A stretch of DNA of 64,000 bases. Source: Leptobrachium leishanense (lineage: Eukaryota > Chordata > Amphibia > Anura > Megophryidae). The DNA lies in contig CM019069.1 of NCBI GenBank assembly GCA_009667805.1, positions 58,459,422-58,523,421 of the forward strand, written 5' to 3'. This document shows positions 44,318 to 56,500 of the stretch, piece after piece. Each line of letters begins with the position of its first letter. Position 1 is the first letter of the stretch. Under the pieces are notes generated by a model. That model was given only the letters and a program-made list of their open reading frames with translations, made no database searches and was not told the origin of the DNA. Position numbers and translations under genes: made by a program.

Positions 44318-44511
44318 GTGTGTGACGTATTGATATGTGGCGTGGCCCAAGACGCAGCGTACACACGATTGGGGGGTGAGTCAATTTCTATACAATCAAT
44401 ACGTCACACGCTATGCGCCCAGCACAGGCACGCCGACCATCTGCTTTGTGGCCTGGCCCAAGATGCAGCGTACACACGATTGGGGGGTGAGTTAATTTCT
44501 ATACTATTTAA
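44318..44511. repeat. Direct duplication with embedded inverted repeat
   Basis: GGCCCAAGACGCAGCGTACA then CACGATTGGGGGGTGAGTCA occurs at about 44345 and again, with few changes, at about 44456. Between them GTGTGACGTATTGAT / ATCAATACGTCACAC are inverted (about 44321 and 44396). Confidence 0.75.
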
Positions 44512-44714
44512 AAATGTCTTTATCAAATTGTTTTTATTCCTTGATAAAGGTTCTTAGGAACTGAAACATTGGATATTTAGTTAATAAAGTTTTTTATTTT
44601 TGCTAAAGACCCAGAATGCACCTTACTTGGATTTTCCTATATGCACTTTATGGATAGCACCTGGGCTATTTTACATTTTTTCCAAACTCTACGACCGAGC
44701 CCTCTTCTCAATTG

Positions 44715-44720
<6 letters not shown>

Positions 44721-44752
<32 letters not shown>
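44721..44752. repeat. (TA)n microsatellite
   Basis: Sixteen uninterrupted TA units. Confidence 0.97.
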
Positions 44753-44757
<5 letters not shown>

Positions 44758-45700
44758 GTGTGTGTGAAAAGTGTAGAAGGCATTTAGACTAATAAGACAG
44801 ATACCCCTTAGTCTAATGCAACAAAAGCAATATTTTACAGAACTGCTGTCTCCAACAATACATTGTAATTATCCGCTCACAAATGTGTGGGGCTCCAATA
44901 TAGATGTCCATTAATAATGGTTGATGCTGGAGAGCTTGTTCCGCCTACATGTGCTGTTTAATTATCCTTCGGTTTCTTCATTTAAACAGACAATTATGAA
45001 AAACAGGTGGCTTCTAACTCACAGATAATGAATAGATGAATTTCAGTATATTTTCCTATTCCCCAATGTTTGCTTTTTCATTCTTTTCCTGCAATACATA
45101 TATATATTTCTTCCACAGCTTTATTTGCTCTTATCAGAATTTGGCGTTAATCAGAACCCGTTGACTTTCTATGTGATTAATCCCTTCGGCGCCTGAGGGA
45201 CCTGCAATACATTTCTGAGCTGAAGAAACCTTTTAATACTGTGCTGAAATGTGTAACCTTTATATCGGTGGCTGGGGGTTCAGCAAAGCAATCCGCGTGG
45301 ACTGTCTGATGCCACTCGTGCTAAATATACGTAGTGACCGAAATGATGTTTATTTAAATCTGCAACACTTTTAATGTTGCCAAAGGATTTAAATGGCAAA
45401 ATGGTTAATGTAGATTAATGAGTTACAGATCGAGAAGAAGTTGATCTTTTATGTAAAAAAAAAAGCACTTCTTTGAAGCAGAGCAGAAAATTATATCAGG
45501 ACACCAGACCGTAAAGATGTTTTGGTTTCAATGAATGGCAAAAATAAACCCCATAAAAAATAAAACAACAGCTCAACACAATTTGATTGGTAATCCAAAC
45601 CTCATTGCTTTTTTTCAAAAGATGCAAATAACATAAAAGCAATTGAAAAATAATAAACAACACATATTGCTATCCCCCCCCCCCCCGATACACCTAAATA
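44753..45700. other. No gene recognised
   Basis: AT-rich, no coding signal; ends in a C-run at 45675-45687. Confidence 0.5.
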
Positions 45701-45706
45701 ACACTA

Positions 45707-45890
45707 TGAGGGTTATTCAGAGAAAGGTGAAAGCCAGGAGTACTGGTAGGAGAAGAGAACAGTCTAGACCGAATAGCTGATTTGGAAAGTGAGATAAATG
45801 GGAGAATTTTTCTGCGTTTCTTACTTTGACCTAGGATTTTCACTTCTCCTGCCAATTCTCCTTAGTTTCACCTTTCTTTGAATAGACCTG
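45707..45890. mobile_element. Short MITE (TCAGGTCTATTC family), copy 3
   Basis: GAGGGTTATTCAGAGAAAGG and, inverted, CCTTTCTTTGAATAGACCTG, near TA on both sides. The interior GAGAAGAGAACAGTCTAGAC and CACTTCTCCTGCCAATTCTC match the 35352 copy. Confidence 0.72.
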
Positions 45891-46830
45891 TAAGTCCCTG
45901 AGATAAGCTTGGAATCCTGAAATAATCTCCATGAGAGTTTGTAGGACACATGGTTCCAGAGATGCAGGGGTCCAAAGACCCCATGCACCTCCTGTAACAG
46001 AATTTTTCACAGTCGGGCAGGGACGGGTGGAATCCCAAATCTGCACCTGCAGGTTTCCCTGTAGCGTCCCCATTTTAGCACGATATTCAAGAGCAGGGGC
46101 TACCTCAGCACCTTGACCTGGAACACAGCGCTAACCACTGGAATACTCACGGTAGCACTCTCGCATCGACACAAGTATCACCTCCTGGAGTCCATAGAAC
46201 TCCATGGAGGGTTGCACTTCCGGGCCACGAACCTTGCGTGAGCCTTTATGAGACATAGGAAGTTTAGCACGTGAAGCAGAATTCCAAATTGTATACACAG
46301 CCACACATAAACAATAACCAAAATTCCGGTGTTTTGGATGTGCTGTGAATAGCTCCTGGTGCTCATGCAGCTCCCAATAAAATGGCTCTTTGGTTTTTAA
46401 ATGAATACTACAATCAATGTTTCAGGTTTAATAAAAAGGTTTAATTGGGATAAAGGCTTTTATTGGTATAAACCCACACATATACACATACACAGCAATC
46501 TGAGCTGAAGAACTTATATTCATGTTCTTGGTGAGTTCAAAGTATTTTCTTCACTACTGAATTTGAGAGACTCTGGGGAAATTAGATTAAGAAGGCTTAA
46601 AACATCCATGGTATTGGAAACCAGTATATTACTTATAGGCTGAAAAGATTTGCTCCAGGTCACTTGAAAACACTTCAGATAACCTTACCATGAAATAAAT
46701 CCAAGCATACTTGTTGCAGAGTATTACCTGTCTAAGCCTATAATTAAGATTCCTCGTTCTGACATTCCTTGACCAAAACTCCAACTAACATGCTGCTGCT
46801 GCTTACTGTAGTTGTTGATCCCTCACACAT
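45891..46830. other. No gene recognised
   Basis: Moderate GC up to 46380, AT-rich after. Open frames of 60-77 codons have no recognisable motif. Confidence 0.45.
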
Positions 46831-46833
46831 TTA

Positions 46834-47497
46834 GGGTCCTATTACATTCTTAACGCAAAATGCACGCTAAGCGCGTGTTTTTTTGCGCGAAACGTTAAAC
46901 GTTAACGCACAAAAATCACCGCTGGAATTACATTCCTCGTGCATTTTTTCATCTGTCGGGAAATTGCGCTCGTTAAGCCGACGCTCAAAAATGCGGGCAA
47001 AGTACCATTGCGCGCAGAAATCAGTGAGCGCAATGTAATTTTTAACGCGAGTCCGTCATTTTGTGTGGACTGCGCACAACAGACGTACGTTCTGGCGGAA
47101 GATAAGGTAGTGGCCGTCATTTTTGATGGATCTAGTAAAAAAAACGTCCACATCGACGTTCTCCGTTGTGAATCCGTAGTTTGGTACGGTCAGGTTGTTA
47201 CAATTTGCCGTTACCACCAGCTTTTCAAAGACGTTAAAATTATGCACGCAAACGTTGTCCGTTAAATGTTGCGCTAAGATTGTAATACCATGCGCGCACC
47301 AGCGCACAAACGCATTTGCGTTCACAAAGTTTAAGTATAGGATGCTAAATTGCACTCGCAAAGGGTTCATGCAGGGTCACTCACGTTAGACGTTAACGCA
47401 CATATTGTGCGCAAACGTTGTAATGCGACGTTCAGCGCAAAGGGTTTTGCTCCTCGCGTTAATGCGTTTTTGTGCATGCGAATAATGTAATAGGCCC
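46834..47497. mobile_element. PIF/Harbinger-like MITE, third family
   Basis: Ends GGGTCCTATTACATTC and, inverted, AATGTAATAGGCCC; TTA is duplicated at 46831-46833 and 47498-47500. It is 664 bp, rich in GCGCAAAACG and CGTTAACGC words throughout. The 100-codon frames in it are not supported as genes. Confidence 0.85.
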
Positions 47498-47500
47498 TTA

Positions 47501-48753
47501 ATGTCTTGCTAAGTAACATAAAACCTGTATTTGGTCCAAACTATTGCATTGTCTTACAATGAGAATGTGAATTCCCACCACCACTTTGTTGGCTGATTAT
47601 TTTTTCTTCATCTAAACAAAGTAGTATGAATAACACATGCAAATTAGTTTCCGGATGAATTATGATTCGTTCAACATTTTTGGTAATCTGTCAATTGATC
47701 CAAATCCAACTCACAAATCAATGTGGACAACTCAATGAATGGGCAAAGCACCAATTGCATGGGAATGTCAAGGTTACTGTAGGCCCAGCTCGTAGACTAT
47801 AAGACAAACAGTGAAAGCTAACACCGGCCCTACTAATGGCCAGGTAAACAGGTAAGGGACAGGTAAAAACAAAAGGAAAATAATAAACAAGGAAAACACA
47901 CAGGAGAAGAAGTAGAAAGTTACCAGTCCATGTAATGGCCAGGCTGGACAACCAAGGGAGACATAAAGGAATAGTGAAATATCTAGCCAAATTCACAGGA
48001 TGCCAGATTGGAGAGTAGTCAAGGAACAACAGCAGTCAAGGATGGTTAGAAAACAAGCCGGGGTCACAACAGCATAATAATATGATTTTTTTTTAAAAGG
48101 TCTAATACAGAACCACGGTAGGGCAAGGTACCAGAAAAGACTGAAAGCTCATATAGGCATCAAAGAAGGTACTTTAGATGAGTAATCCGTGTGCACAGAA
48201 AGTACACGCTCAATATCAACCTTGGTGCATGTGGAGCCTGCCACATAATTATACTTTGGAAGGATGCGGTTCATCATCGCATGTATAAGACCCGAGTGTA
48301 GACTGAGCATCATCTTGGTGAAGTGCTGAATTGATGTGCCTGGTATGACAGAGGAAATCTGGGGACCATCCTCAACAGACTGGGTAATCATGACAGGGAA
48401 CTACGGGTGTCATGTACCCATGCCCACGAACCCCCGAGCACAGGCTCCTACCCATACCGCATCTTCGCGCACCGAGAATGGTCAGCGTCCCATCGAAGAT
48501 CCGCTCGCTTCCCTGTCTGCAGCCGCAATGAACCGCGCATGCGCAGACAGGTCAGGCACACCGATGACGCAAATACAGAAGTAAGCATCGGCTTCAGCTG
48601 AAGACACCGGAACCTGTCTGCAATCAACCCTCCCTAAAATCCGGTAGATGGTGATTAATCGCTCGTTTATTATTCTTGGAATACCTAGAGCTACCTTACC
48701 TATACCCTTGATAGAAAACCTTGTTGCCAAACATTTGCTTACCCTCTTTGACG
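47501..48753. other. No gene recognised
   Basis: Mostly unique-looking. A GC-richer patch at 48400-48620 has open frames on both strands (up to 128 codons minus, 82 plus) but no motif that identifies a protein. Confidence 0.45.
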
Positions 48754-48826
48754 GGTGCCGGACAAAATCCCTACAGCCAGGTTCCCTAATGCCAACATCC
48801 CAACGGCCAACTTCCAGACAGAACAA
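48754..48826. mobile_element. Left TIR of the long-TIR element
   Basis: GGGTGCCGGACAAAATCCC, then CAGGTTCCCTAATGCCAACA and GGCCAACTTCCAGACAGAAC match 32374-32450 with few changes. Similarity stops at CAGAACAAG. It is a solo end or truncated copy. Confidence 0.85.
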
Positions 48827-49070
48827 GAAAATTATTACACACTGGAGCTGAACAGAATCTCCCAGCATGTTACTTGTAGTGCTGAAGCCATCAGATTAGC
48901 TGCAGCAGGACCCATCAGGAGTGTCAGGGAGGTAACTAAACATGAAATCCATAGGACTCCGAAAATGCTGGATAACATAATACAAATAAACTAATAATAA
49001 GCATTTATAGTAATTCTAATACTTGTCTCATTAATAGCTGGAAAACCAGAAATAAGGCTCATTATATGGG

Positions 49071-49243
49071 GATTATTCAGTAACTGCCATTGCTAGCCTG
49101 TGTTGCAAATACCGCTGAAAATCACTGGTGTTTCAATTCCGCTAAACACCAGCGTTTCTCAAATGTTAAATCCAAAGAGGGCAGGAATAGCTTTGAAACT
49201 TTTTAGAAACCCCAGCAGTTACTGTATAACCCCCTGTGTTGTG
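49071..49243. mobile_element. Short MITE with GGGGATTATTCAGTAACTGC ends
   Basis: The left end pairs with GCAGTTACTGTATAACCCCC at the right. Inner arms CACTGGTGTTTCA and GAAACACCAG-like words pair partly. Related in style to the GGGTTATTCA elements. Confidence 0.65.
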
Positions 49244-49246
49244 TCA

Positions 49247-50605
49247 GTTGTGATGTTCTTACACAATGTATATAGTTACAGTTACAAGTTTTTATAAAGT
49301 GCTAAGAGGTTCTGTGGCGCTATACAATGGGCAACAAAATCTAATATCAAAACTTATACTAGTCATGTGGATTATATCCAGTGTTCCTTTTTAATGAACG
49401 TTAATTGATATATCAGGTTAACATGTTATAAATGTACTTCAGCTCAAAAGATTGGTGATTCAAATAGTTTCTGGTTCCAAAGAATTTACAATATTTTAGT
49501 GTTTGAAGTGTGAATTACAAGCCATCCTGCCGCTAGGCTATATTTTATATACAGATCACTTTGAACCTGAATCTTGTATGAACTTTGTTTTACCTGAAGT
49601 GGAATAGTATAAACAAGTTGTTCGTTTTCCTCAAGTTAAAAAAAGAAAGAAAAACACACAGAAAAAATAAAAGATTTACAAGTTCGGTAACTGGACACGA
49701 AGATAAAAGCTACATACGATTACCCTCAATACGTGCTTTTTTGTGTGTATGGTTTAATTGTTGATAAACTAGAAAGGGGAGAATAGATAAAAGGTACCAG
49801 CTATTCAGAATCCCTATTCTTTAAGTTTTATCTCTCTGTTACAGAAATGGCTTAAATATTCATAAGCGTGCACTGTCAGATTGCTCGGGCAATAAAATGC
49901 TTGAATAAAAGACTATTTTAGCTCTTTAGCATTTTGTAAATGAATGTATTATCCGCTTTTAAAACCAACTCACCAATATGATACTATTCTTAAAAGTTTT
50001 GGATAAAGAGACATGGTCACATTTTAATAATCTAATTTATGTGTAGCAATGATTTAACAACTAGGAAAATGTTTGATATGCAGATATTTAGACAATATAG
50101 GTTAGATTTCAAGCCTGGTGTAAACTGAATCATAGCTCTGATAAACCTACCAACTTCATAGTCTTTAATTACTCTGATGACGTAGCCAGAGCTCTGGTAA
50201 ATCTAACACCAAGCTTGGAATCTAGACAAGTGTTTTTAGCTGATAAATTGTGTATCAAAACATATAACATGTACACGCAGACTGTACCTATTCCATTGTT
50301 CTATTCCAAAGAAAAAGTTTGCAACCTTGACACTTGAAAAAAACAATCCAACCCTATTCCAACCCTACTGTCAACTTGACCAGAACTGTTTTAAACTTCT
50401 CAGAGCTGTAGGGCACTATTCCATAGCTGGTGCTAATGTAGCATCACTATATGTAATCGTTAGCACTAGGAGAAGTAAGTTCAACGTCTGGTATCGATAT
50501 TCCGATCTTGACTTTACAGTTAGGTGAAAACGTTGTGCGACTCGCAGCTTGCACGAGCTTACTGTACTTAAACGTCTCCTATCCTTAATATAGGGAGAGC
50601 AATCT
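49247..50605. other. No gene; decayed MITE pieces
   Basis: AT-rich. Around 50130-50220 and 50376-50470, words such as CCAGAGCTCTGGTAAATCTA and AGCTGGTGCTAATGTAGC resemble the arms of the 51333-51462 MITE, so old copies are likely. Confidence 0.45.
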
Positions 50606-50839
50606 ATTTTTAGTAGACATGTGCATTCGTTTTAGTACTAAAACGATTTAGTCCGAATTTTGGGATAATTTAGTTTTAGTATGACTCAAGAGAAACGAAA
50701 CTGCTCAGTCCAAAAAACGAAAGAAACTAAAATAAAATGCACTACATTTTAGTTTCAGTCCTTTTTGTGATATTACATTGATGAGTGAAGGAGACCAGCA
50801 ATGAAGATCGCAACATCCGAAGTTCTGCACCCTGCACAT

Positions 50840-51075
50840 GCCAATGCAGTAGGATGTTCTATACAGAGAGAGGCATTAATGCAGGAGTATGTTCTATACA
50901 TTATACAGAGAGGGGTATTAATGCAGGAGGATGTTATATACATTATACAGAGAAAGGTATAAATTGAGGAGAATGTTCTATACAGAGAGGGACATTAATG
51001 CAGGAGGATGTTATCTACATTATACAAAGAGGGGTATTAATTAATGCAGGAAGATGTTCTAAACATTATACAGAG
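50840..51075. repeat. Tandem repeat, about 45-55 bp unit
   Basis: Five units of the type ATTATACAGAGAGGGGTATT, AATGCAGGAGGATGTTATAT inside the hAT element. Confidence 0.8.
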
Positions 51076-51332
51076 AGGAGCCTTTTTTTAGCCCTTTAAA
51101 TCCAGTGGCTGTGAGCGCTGAGATCGGCTGCTTGTTACATTATCTCTCAGTACAATGTATCAGGCTCAGTTGTTACAGTAACTGACTGTAACAGCGCTCA
51201 GAGTTTCAGTAAAACAAGGAAATAATATTGTTCTAACCTCTTATATATAAAAATATTATTTACTAGTTTTACAGAAACTCTGAGCGCTGTGATGAGCAGC
51301 AATCAGTTACTGTAACAGCTTGGCCTGACACG

Positions 51333-51462
51333 GGGCAGTATTACAATGTTGGTGCTAACTTAACCAGAGCTGTTGTAAGCTGAAAACCTCCATAGGCTAT
51401 AATGGCTCTGGGAAGGTTACAACAGCTCTGGTTAAGTTAGCACCAACTATGTAATATGGCCC
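51333..51462. mobile_element. 130-bp palindromic MITE (GGTGCTAACTTAACC)
   Basis: GGGCAGTATTACAATGTTGG and TAACTTAACCAGAGCTGTTG pair with CAACAGCTCTGGTTAAGTTA and CCAACTATGTAATATGGCCC at the other end. It is almost entirely arms. The intact form of the split element at 930-1485. Confidence 0.85.
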
Positions 51463-51809
51463 ACATTGTGCTGAGAGTGAGAGATACTGTAACAAGCAGC
51501 GATCTCAGCCCTCTGAGGAGCCACCACTACAATAGTAATTGTATCCACTGGTTTTCGGATGAACAAAATTAGTTTTCATACTAAAGAACTGAAAACGAAT
51601 TTCTTTAGCAACTAAATAAATTGCATTTTAGGACTAATCCATTAGTTCAAAACGAAATTTTGTGCTGTGCACATGTCTAATTTTTAGCGTTTCGACAAGT
51701 AAGTTATTACAAAGTGCCAGAGCAATTTAACTTCCACCTTCCAAAATTTTTAACAACTCCTAAAAGCAGGTGCTAGATGATTCTGCAGATTCAATATCAT
51801 TTAACACGC

Positions 51810-52430
51810 TCTAAATCCCTCCCCTTAAAATCCCATACTCACCTCTCACCCCGTGGCAAAAAGGTTGGTCCGATCTGCCACTTCTTCTCCTTGGGAGCAG
51901 AGTGAGAGTGGGAACAAATAGTTGCTAGTCTCCCTCTGCAATCACTCTGTGGCACTGTGTGATCTTGAAAAAGCATACTCGGGTAAAGCTCGCGCCCTGG
52001 GAGTGCAAGCCTACACCTAGTACTAAAGACTCCAGGAGCTGATTGTCGTGGAAGCAATATACGGGTATCAGGGAGGTTAGCACTGCGTTCCGCACGAGAT
52101 GTTGAGATACTACCTTCCCCAGAATACAACGATAACATGGAGATGGTAAGGGAAAATCTGCATGCAGATTTTCATGCTAACCGTCTCCATAATATCGTTA
52201 GGAATGGAATAGGGCCCAATATAGGGCTTTATTGCACAGTTGCCGACTTGCCGTTAAGACAACTACAGAAGACTTTATACATATTGTCTCCAGCAGTCAT
52301 CTTAACAATGGGAATTGCTTTGCCACTCTTGGTGCAAGCTGGGCTTGCGGCTCAAATATACCGTTGCCCTAGTTCTAGTCCTATTCTACTTAGCGCCAGT
52401 ACAGGAATATACTTTTTATGATTGCCCAAT
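51810..52430. mobile_element. MITE-like repeat sharing AAATCCCATACTCACCTC
   Basis: AAATCCCATACTCACCTCTC, GGAACAAATAGTTGCTAGTC and TGGAGATGGTAAGGGAAAATC-type words recur at 59115-59470 in the same order. GATAACATGGAGATGGTAAG / CCGTCTCCATAATATCGTTA forms a local palindrome at about 52130-52200. Superfamily unknown. Confidence 0.6.
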
Positions 52431-52889
52431 GAACTGACTGTGTGAACTATTTGACTGAAGTTAAGCCCTATTGAATGGGATTTCTGTGTGGTCATACTGA
52501 ACCCTACAATTTTTTTAATTGTTGTCAACTTTTTATTTATCTCCATCAGTTCACATAAAATATTTTTTCATGTGCCGGGAATGGATATTGAACATAATCA
52601 AATTCTCAACACTGTGAAACTTAAGAAGGTTTTGAGAGGATTCTATTTGGTTTTAATAGACTAGAGTGTAATTTTACAATCAAACTATTTTTAACTCCAT
52701 ACTCAATGAAAATGTGCGGAAAGTCACTTGTTATCTTGAGATAACAAGTGATTTGCTCAAGATTATACATTGATATGTCGAAATCAGAGGTTTGTTATTG
52801 CAAAATATGAAGCTGTTAGCTCGTGATACCAACTTTCAACTTTTTTCTAACACGGTACAAAAAGACACCTCCATTCATTCTTCAAACAT

Positions 52890-53093
52890 CTTTTTTTTTT
52901 TCTATGAGAAAGGATTTTTCCAGGAAGGATGCATTGAGATTTCTCTCGTTTTCAAGTTTGTCCTGGGTGGCGAGAATGTACCGTTAGGTGTCTTGCCCAA
53001 GGACACTTACTGGAGAAGTGCTCTTGCTGGGATCGAACCCATGTCTCCACAGGCTCTCTCCACGCAGAGCAGTGATGTTACCTCTACTCCACC
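52890..53093 (-). mobile_element. tRNA-derived SINE, full length
   Basis: Minus strand: GGTGGAGTAGAGGTAACATC head, B box GGGTTCGATCCC, body GTGTCCTTGGGCAAGACACC, tail AACGAGAGAAATCTCAATG, CCTTCCTGGAAAAATCC, then A-rich end. The same family as 34669-34848. The head is a retroposon part, not a working tRNA gene. Confidence 0.9.
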
Positions 53094-53533
53094 CAGCTGG
53101 TATATAAGATTCAACTGAAGTAGAATTCTTTTATATAATATAATCTCCATCCAAACATTTTACATAGCTCCCAAATTACAGCATTTTTGGGGTTAGGGCT
53201 AGGGCCAGGGGTAGGGTTATTACTAGAGTAAAACAACTTGTTATCTCGAGATAACAATTGACAAAAAAAATACATGGCCACTCCAGACTTCTGTAAAAAT
53301 GCTTTTTCGTGCTCTAACTATCTCTATTGTCTTTACAATTGTCATTTTAGTAATGACCATTTAAATTTACTTAAATAGTGATGTTGTCTAGAAAATCCCT
53401 TTCACAGCATTGGCCAAAGCAATCAGCATTTTTTTCAGTAGCATGTAGGCCACATGAATAAGGTCAGTAAGCTAGCTACTCTTAATTTGTAATGTGAATA
53501 TCCATGAATGGCCAGAGTGCAATTGTTCTGGTA

Positions 53534-53561
53534 GATAGAATCATTATAATGATTCTATCTA
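53534..53561. repeat. 28-bp perfect palindrome
   Basis: AGATAGAATCATTA directly followed by its complement TAATGATTCTATCT, with no spacer. Confidence 0.95.
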
Positions 53562-53599
53562 TTTATGTTTTGCAACAAAATTCAAGGCTAACCACTGTA

Positions 53600-56500
53600 T
53601 ATAACAGGAGCTAGAGCTGTAAACTAATCTGTCTTTTCACGCAGTTCCTCTTGATCGATTCACAAGAGAAGGTCAATGGTAAGGCTATTCTACTTGTTCT
53701 GAATTATGGCTTCTTCTCTTATAGCATTATCTTCAATACTATATTTCAATGTTGAAAAACTGCCTTTATAGAACTATAATTGTGGCATTCAATGTATCTA
53801 ATCGATTGGAATTCATTTGGGTAAATTCACACACGGTAAAGAAGTGTATTGTATCGTGCAATGGAGTCCAGGACTGGATCCACAGTGTAAGAGAAGACCT
53901 GGATGTTGCTAGCAAATTTTATAAATCAACAAGCACTCACACCTTCATTTCGAAACCTATGCTGATGGATGTGGCACAAGAGCAAAATTAGACTGAACCG
54001 ATCACTAGAAGAATGAAGTTGGGAATAAGATGACAAGATTGAAATGGGAAGTTTACAGGAACAGATGTGTGGACATCTGGCTTTCAGGTCTTACATGGCA
54101 GTAAAATAATAATGAACCTGACTACAATATTGCCAGGCAACTGGACAAAATAGTGTTACTGCCTCTGCCAGTCACTGATAAATTGGCTCAATCTGTTTAG
54201 TTCGAAAGACTTTCTTATACAGGTAGAGTACCTGGAATTCTTCCAGATTACGGAATCTGTGACAATCTGATGTTTCAGAGGAAGGAGATTGTGACGATCA
54301 CCCACCATTCATCCAGTTGTCATGTGTGGAGGGACAATGTACAAGGGATTAACAGTTCCAAGCCTCTGGATTTACTACTAGATTATGCTAATCTAACCCC
54401 CCAAAACCATATGCACCCTCCGGAAGATTCACTGCCACCCCAGAAGTAATAGGGAAGTTTCAAAACCCCTTAACTGTATACCACCCCAATCCAGGAGCCT
54501 CCCGATATACAGCTAAAACATCCCAAATGGTCAACTCTGCGGTAAGGAGGAAACCCAAGCTATATGGGAGAAACGTGAATCATCAAAGACAGAACTAGGT
54601 TACAAAGGTTTTATGGCAAAAGGACAAAAAAAGTTTACACAGTGCCAGGATCACATAAAAACAAGACAAATAAACAAATAACAAAATATGCAAATACGAT
54701 TCCTGAAATAAAATGAGACTGAAACAAAACACAGAAACCTAAGCACTAGTAGGAAATTTCTAAGGGTACTTCAGGTTTAAGTTCACAGCCCATTCTTAGA
54801 TCTTTCTCCAACAAAAGTCCTGTGGAAGTACCAAGTGATATGGGTTGGCACACCCAGTATAGAGTTAGAATTGGCCTTTTTTCTTACAAGCATTCAGCCC
54901 CCTTTCCACTCTATCTTTTTCAGCAATGAGGTTCCCCTGGATCAAGCTTCCACCCATCCATCCACCAGGACCCCGTATCTGATAAAGCTATAATTACCAT
55001 ACTAGCAGGGCAAGATCAAAGCATCTGTCCTCCTATAGTTGGATATTAATATTTTCTAAATCTGCCAGTTAGCGTTTACCGTCCCAATTACTGAGATTTT
55101 ATTATTAATCAGGACAAACAGCTTCCTTTGAGTTCAAACATGTCCCGATTATCATATTCCTGGGCCAAGTTAATAGAATACGAGTTTCCTTTGCCCAAAT
55201 ACTCAGGATGGGGGGTTGAGGGGTAACACCTTTTGAAAAGAAACACAACCCCCCCAATACTACATTCAACCCAGGCACAGCTCAAAAACCAAACCTGTGC
55301 ATGACCGATCAAAACAAGTGATCTGTGATCACATTCCTACTACAGTTCCCAGTATGCACACGCTGGGACTGCTCTACAGCATTTCTTCAAGGACATACTT
55401 CCTGGAGACATTCTGACTCCGGGCAGCATGTCAAAAAACTGGAGCTGCCCAGCGGCTCCCAACATCTGCTGCAATTTACTGCAGTGCTTGGGAGCCAGGT
55501 TTAGAAGCATCAGTGACCATCCGGGATGCTCCTAGTCCAGAATAAGCAAAATCATTTTTTTTCTGTCTTCCGGATTTTAGAATTCCAGGTAAGGGGTGCT
55601 CAGACACTCAAATAAGTAATAAAAGAAAAACAGATTTTTCTTTTTAGGAACCAATGACATTTTGGCTCAGTTCAGCCTATTTCAAGCCTTGGGGGCTGAA
55701 ATGTTCCCCAATAAAAGTTCTCTTTTTTGGTTACCTATTGGAGTGCCTGGATCCCCTGGTTTTCTATTGAAAAGTTTCTATAAGGATTTCCACCATCCTC
55801 GATTCTATGAGCACCCAGCAAGTCAACTCCTTTTAAGTGAAATTTTGGTTTGCACCTGCTTCTTTGCTGATGAATGAAGTCTCATAGGCTTATGCACCAC
55901 ACACTATCAATGACAGTGGGATAAATAAGCCGTGGAATGTCCTGTAATTAACAGCCTTGGTTCATTCCATTGCTCTTGAATGAAGCAACAAAAGATGTTC
56001 ACTTCCAAAACTTGAAATCAAAGGGGTCTGGGTGTCCAATACTACAAAAATATTGCTTGAGTAAAGGGAGATCATGACATACAGACATGGCTCAAATGGC
56101 AGATGGAAAACTGACAAAAAAACATGGGAGTTAATTCAAATAATAGAGCTGCGAGGTGGCCACGGAATTAGAACTCTAAATATTACAGTGCGTTTTATGA
56201 TTTGTCGCTCTGTGGCAAGTGAAGAATTTTATGTTTGTTTTTTTAGGATTTTGTAATTTGTATATTCTGCCAAGTATATACAACGTTACATCCTCTTAAA
56301 TAGATCTAATAAAACAAGCCCAGATACAGTCAGACGACAGATGGAAATGAATCTGTAAAGCAGGACTATTATACAGAATTGTAAAACATGACTTACTGCA
56401 ATAAAAAAAATCTTAGTCTACAAATAAGCACTGGATAAATCTCACAGACATAACAAATTATCTTTTAAATTGCTTTCTTCTCGCATAGCTGTAGTGTGAA

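Larger units (their letters stand above)
50614..51679. mobile_element. hAT element (TAGACATGTGCA)
   Basis: Ends TAGACATGTGCATTCG and, inverted, TGTGCACATGTCTA; ATTTTTAG is duplicated at 50606-50613 and 51680-51687. It is 1066 bp. Arms are rich in TTTAGTTT and CGAAA words. It holds a tandem repeat (50840-51075), palindromic arms with CTCTGAGCGCTG, and a younger MITE at 51333-51462. Confidence 0.93.

Noticed and set aside
46939..47370. 100-codon frames on both strands
   Set aside because: They lie inside a Harbinger-like MITE with low-complexity GCGCAAACG words and no transposase motif.
53749..53991. 80-codon plus-strand frame
   Set aside because: No motif, no splice context and ordinary AT-rich surroundings. 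Not supported as a gene.
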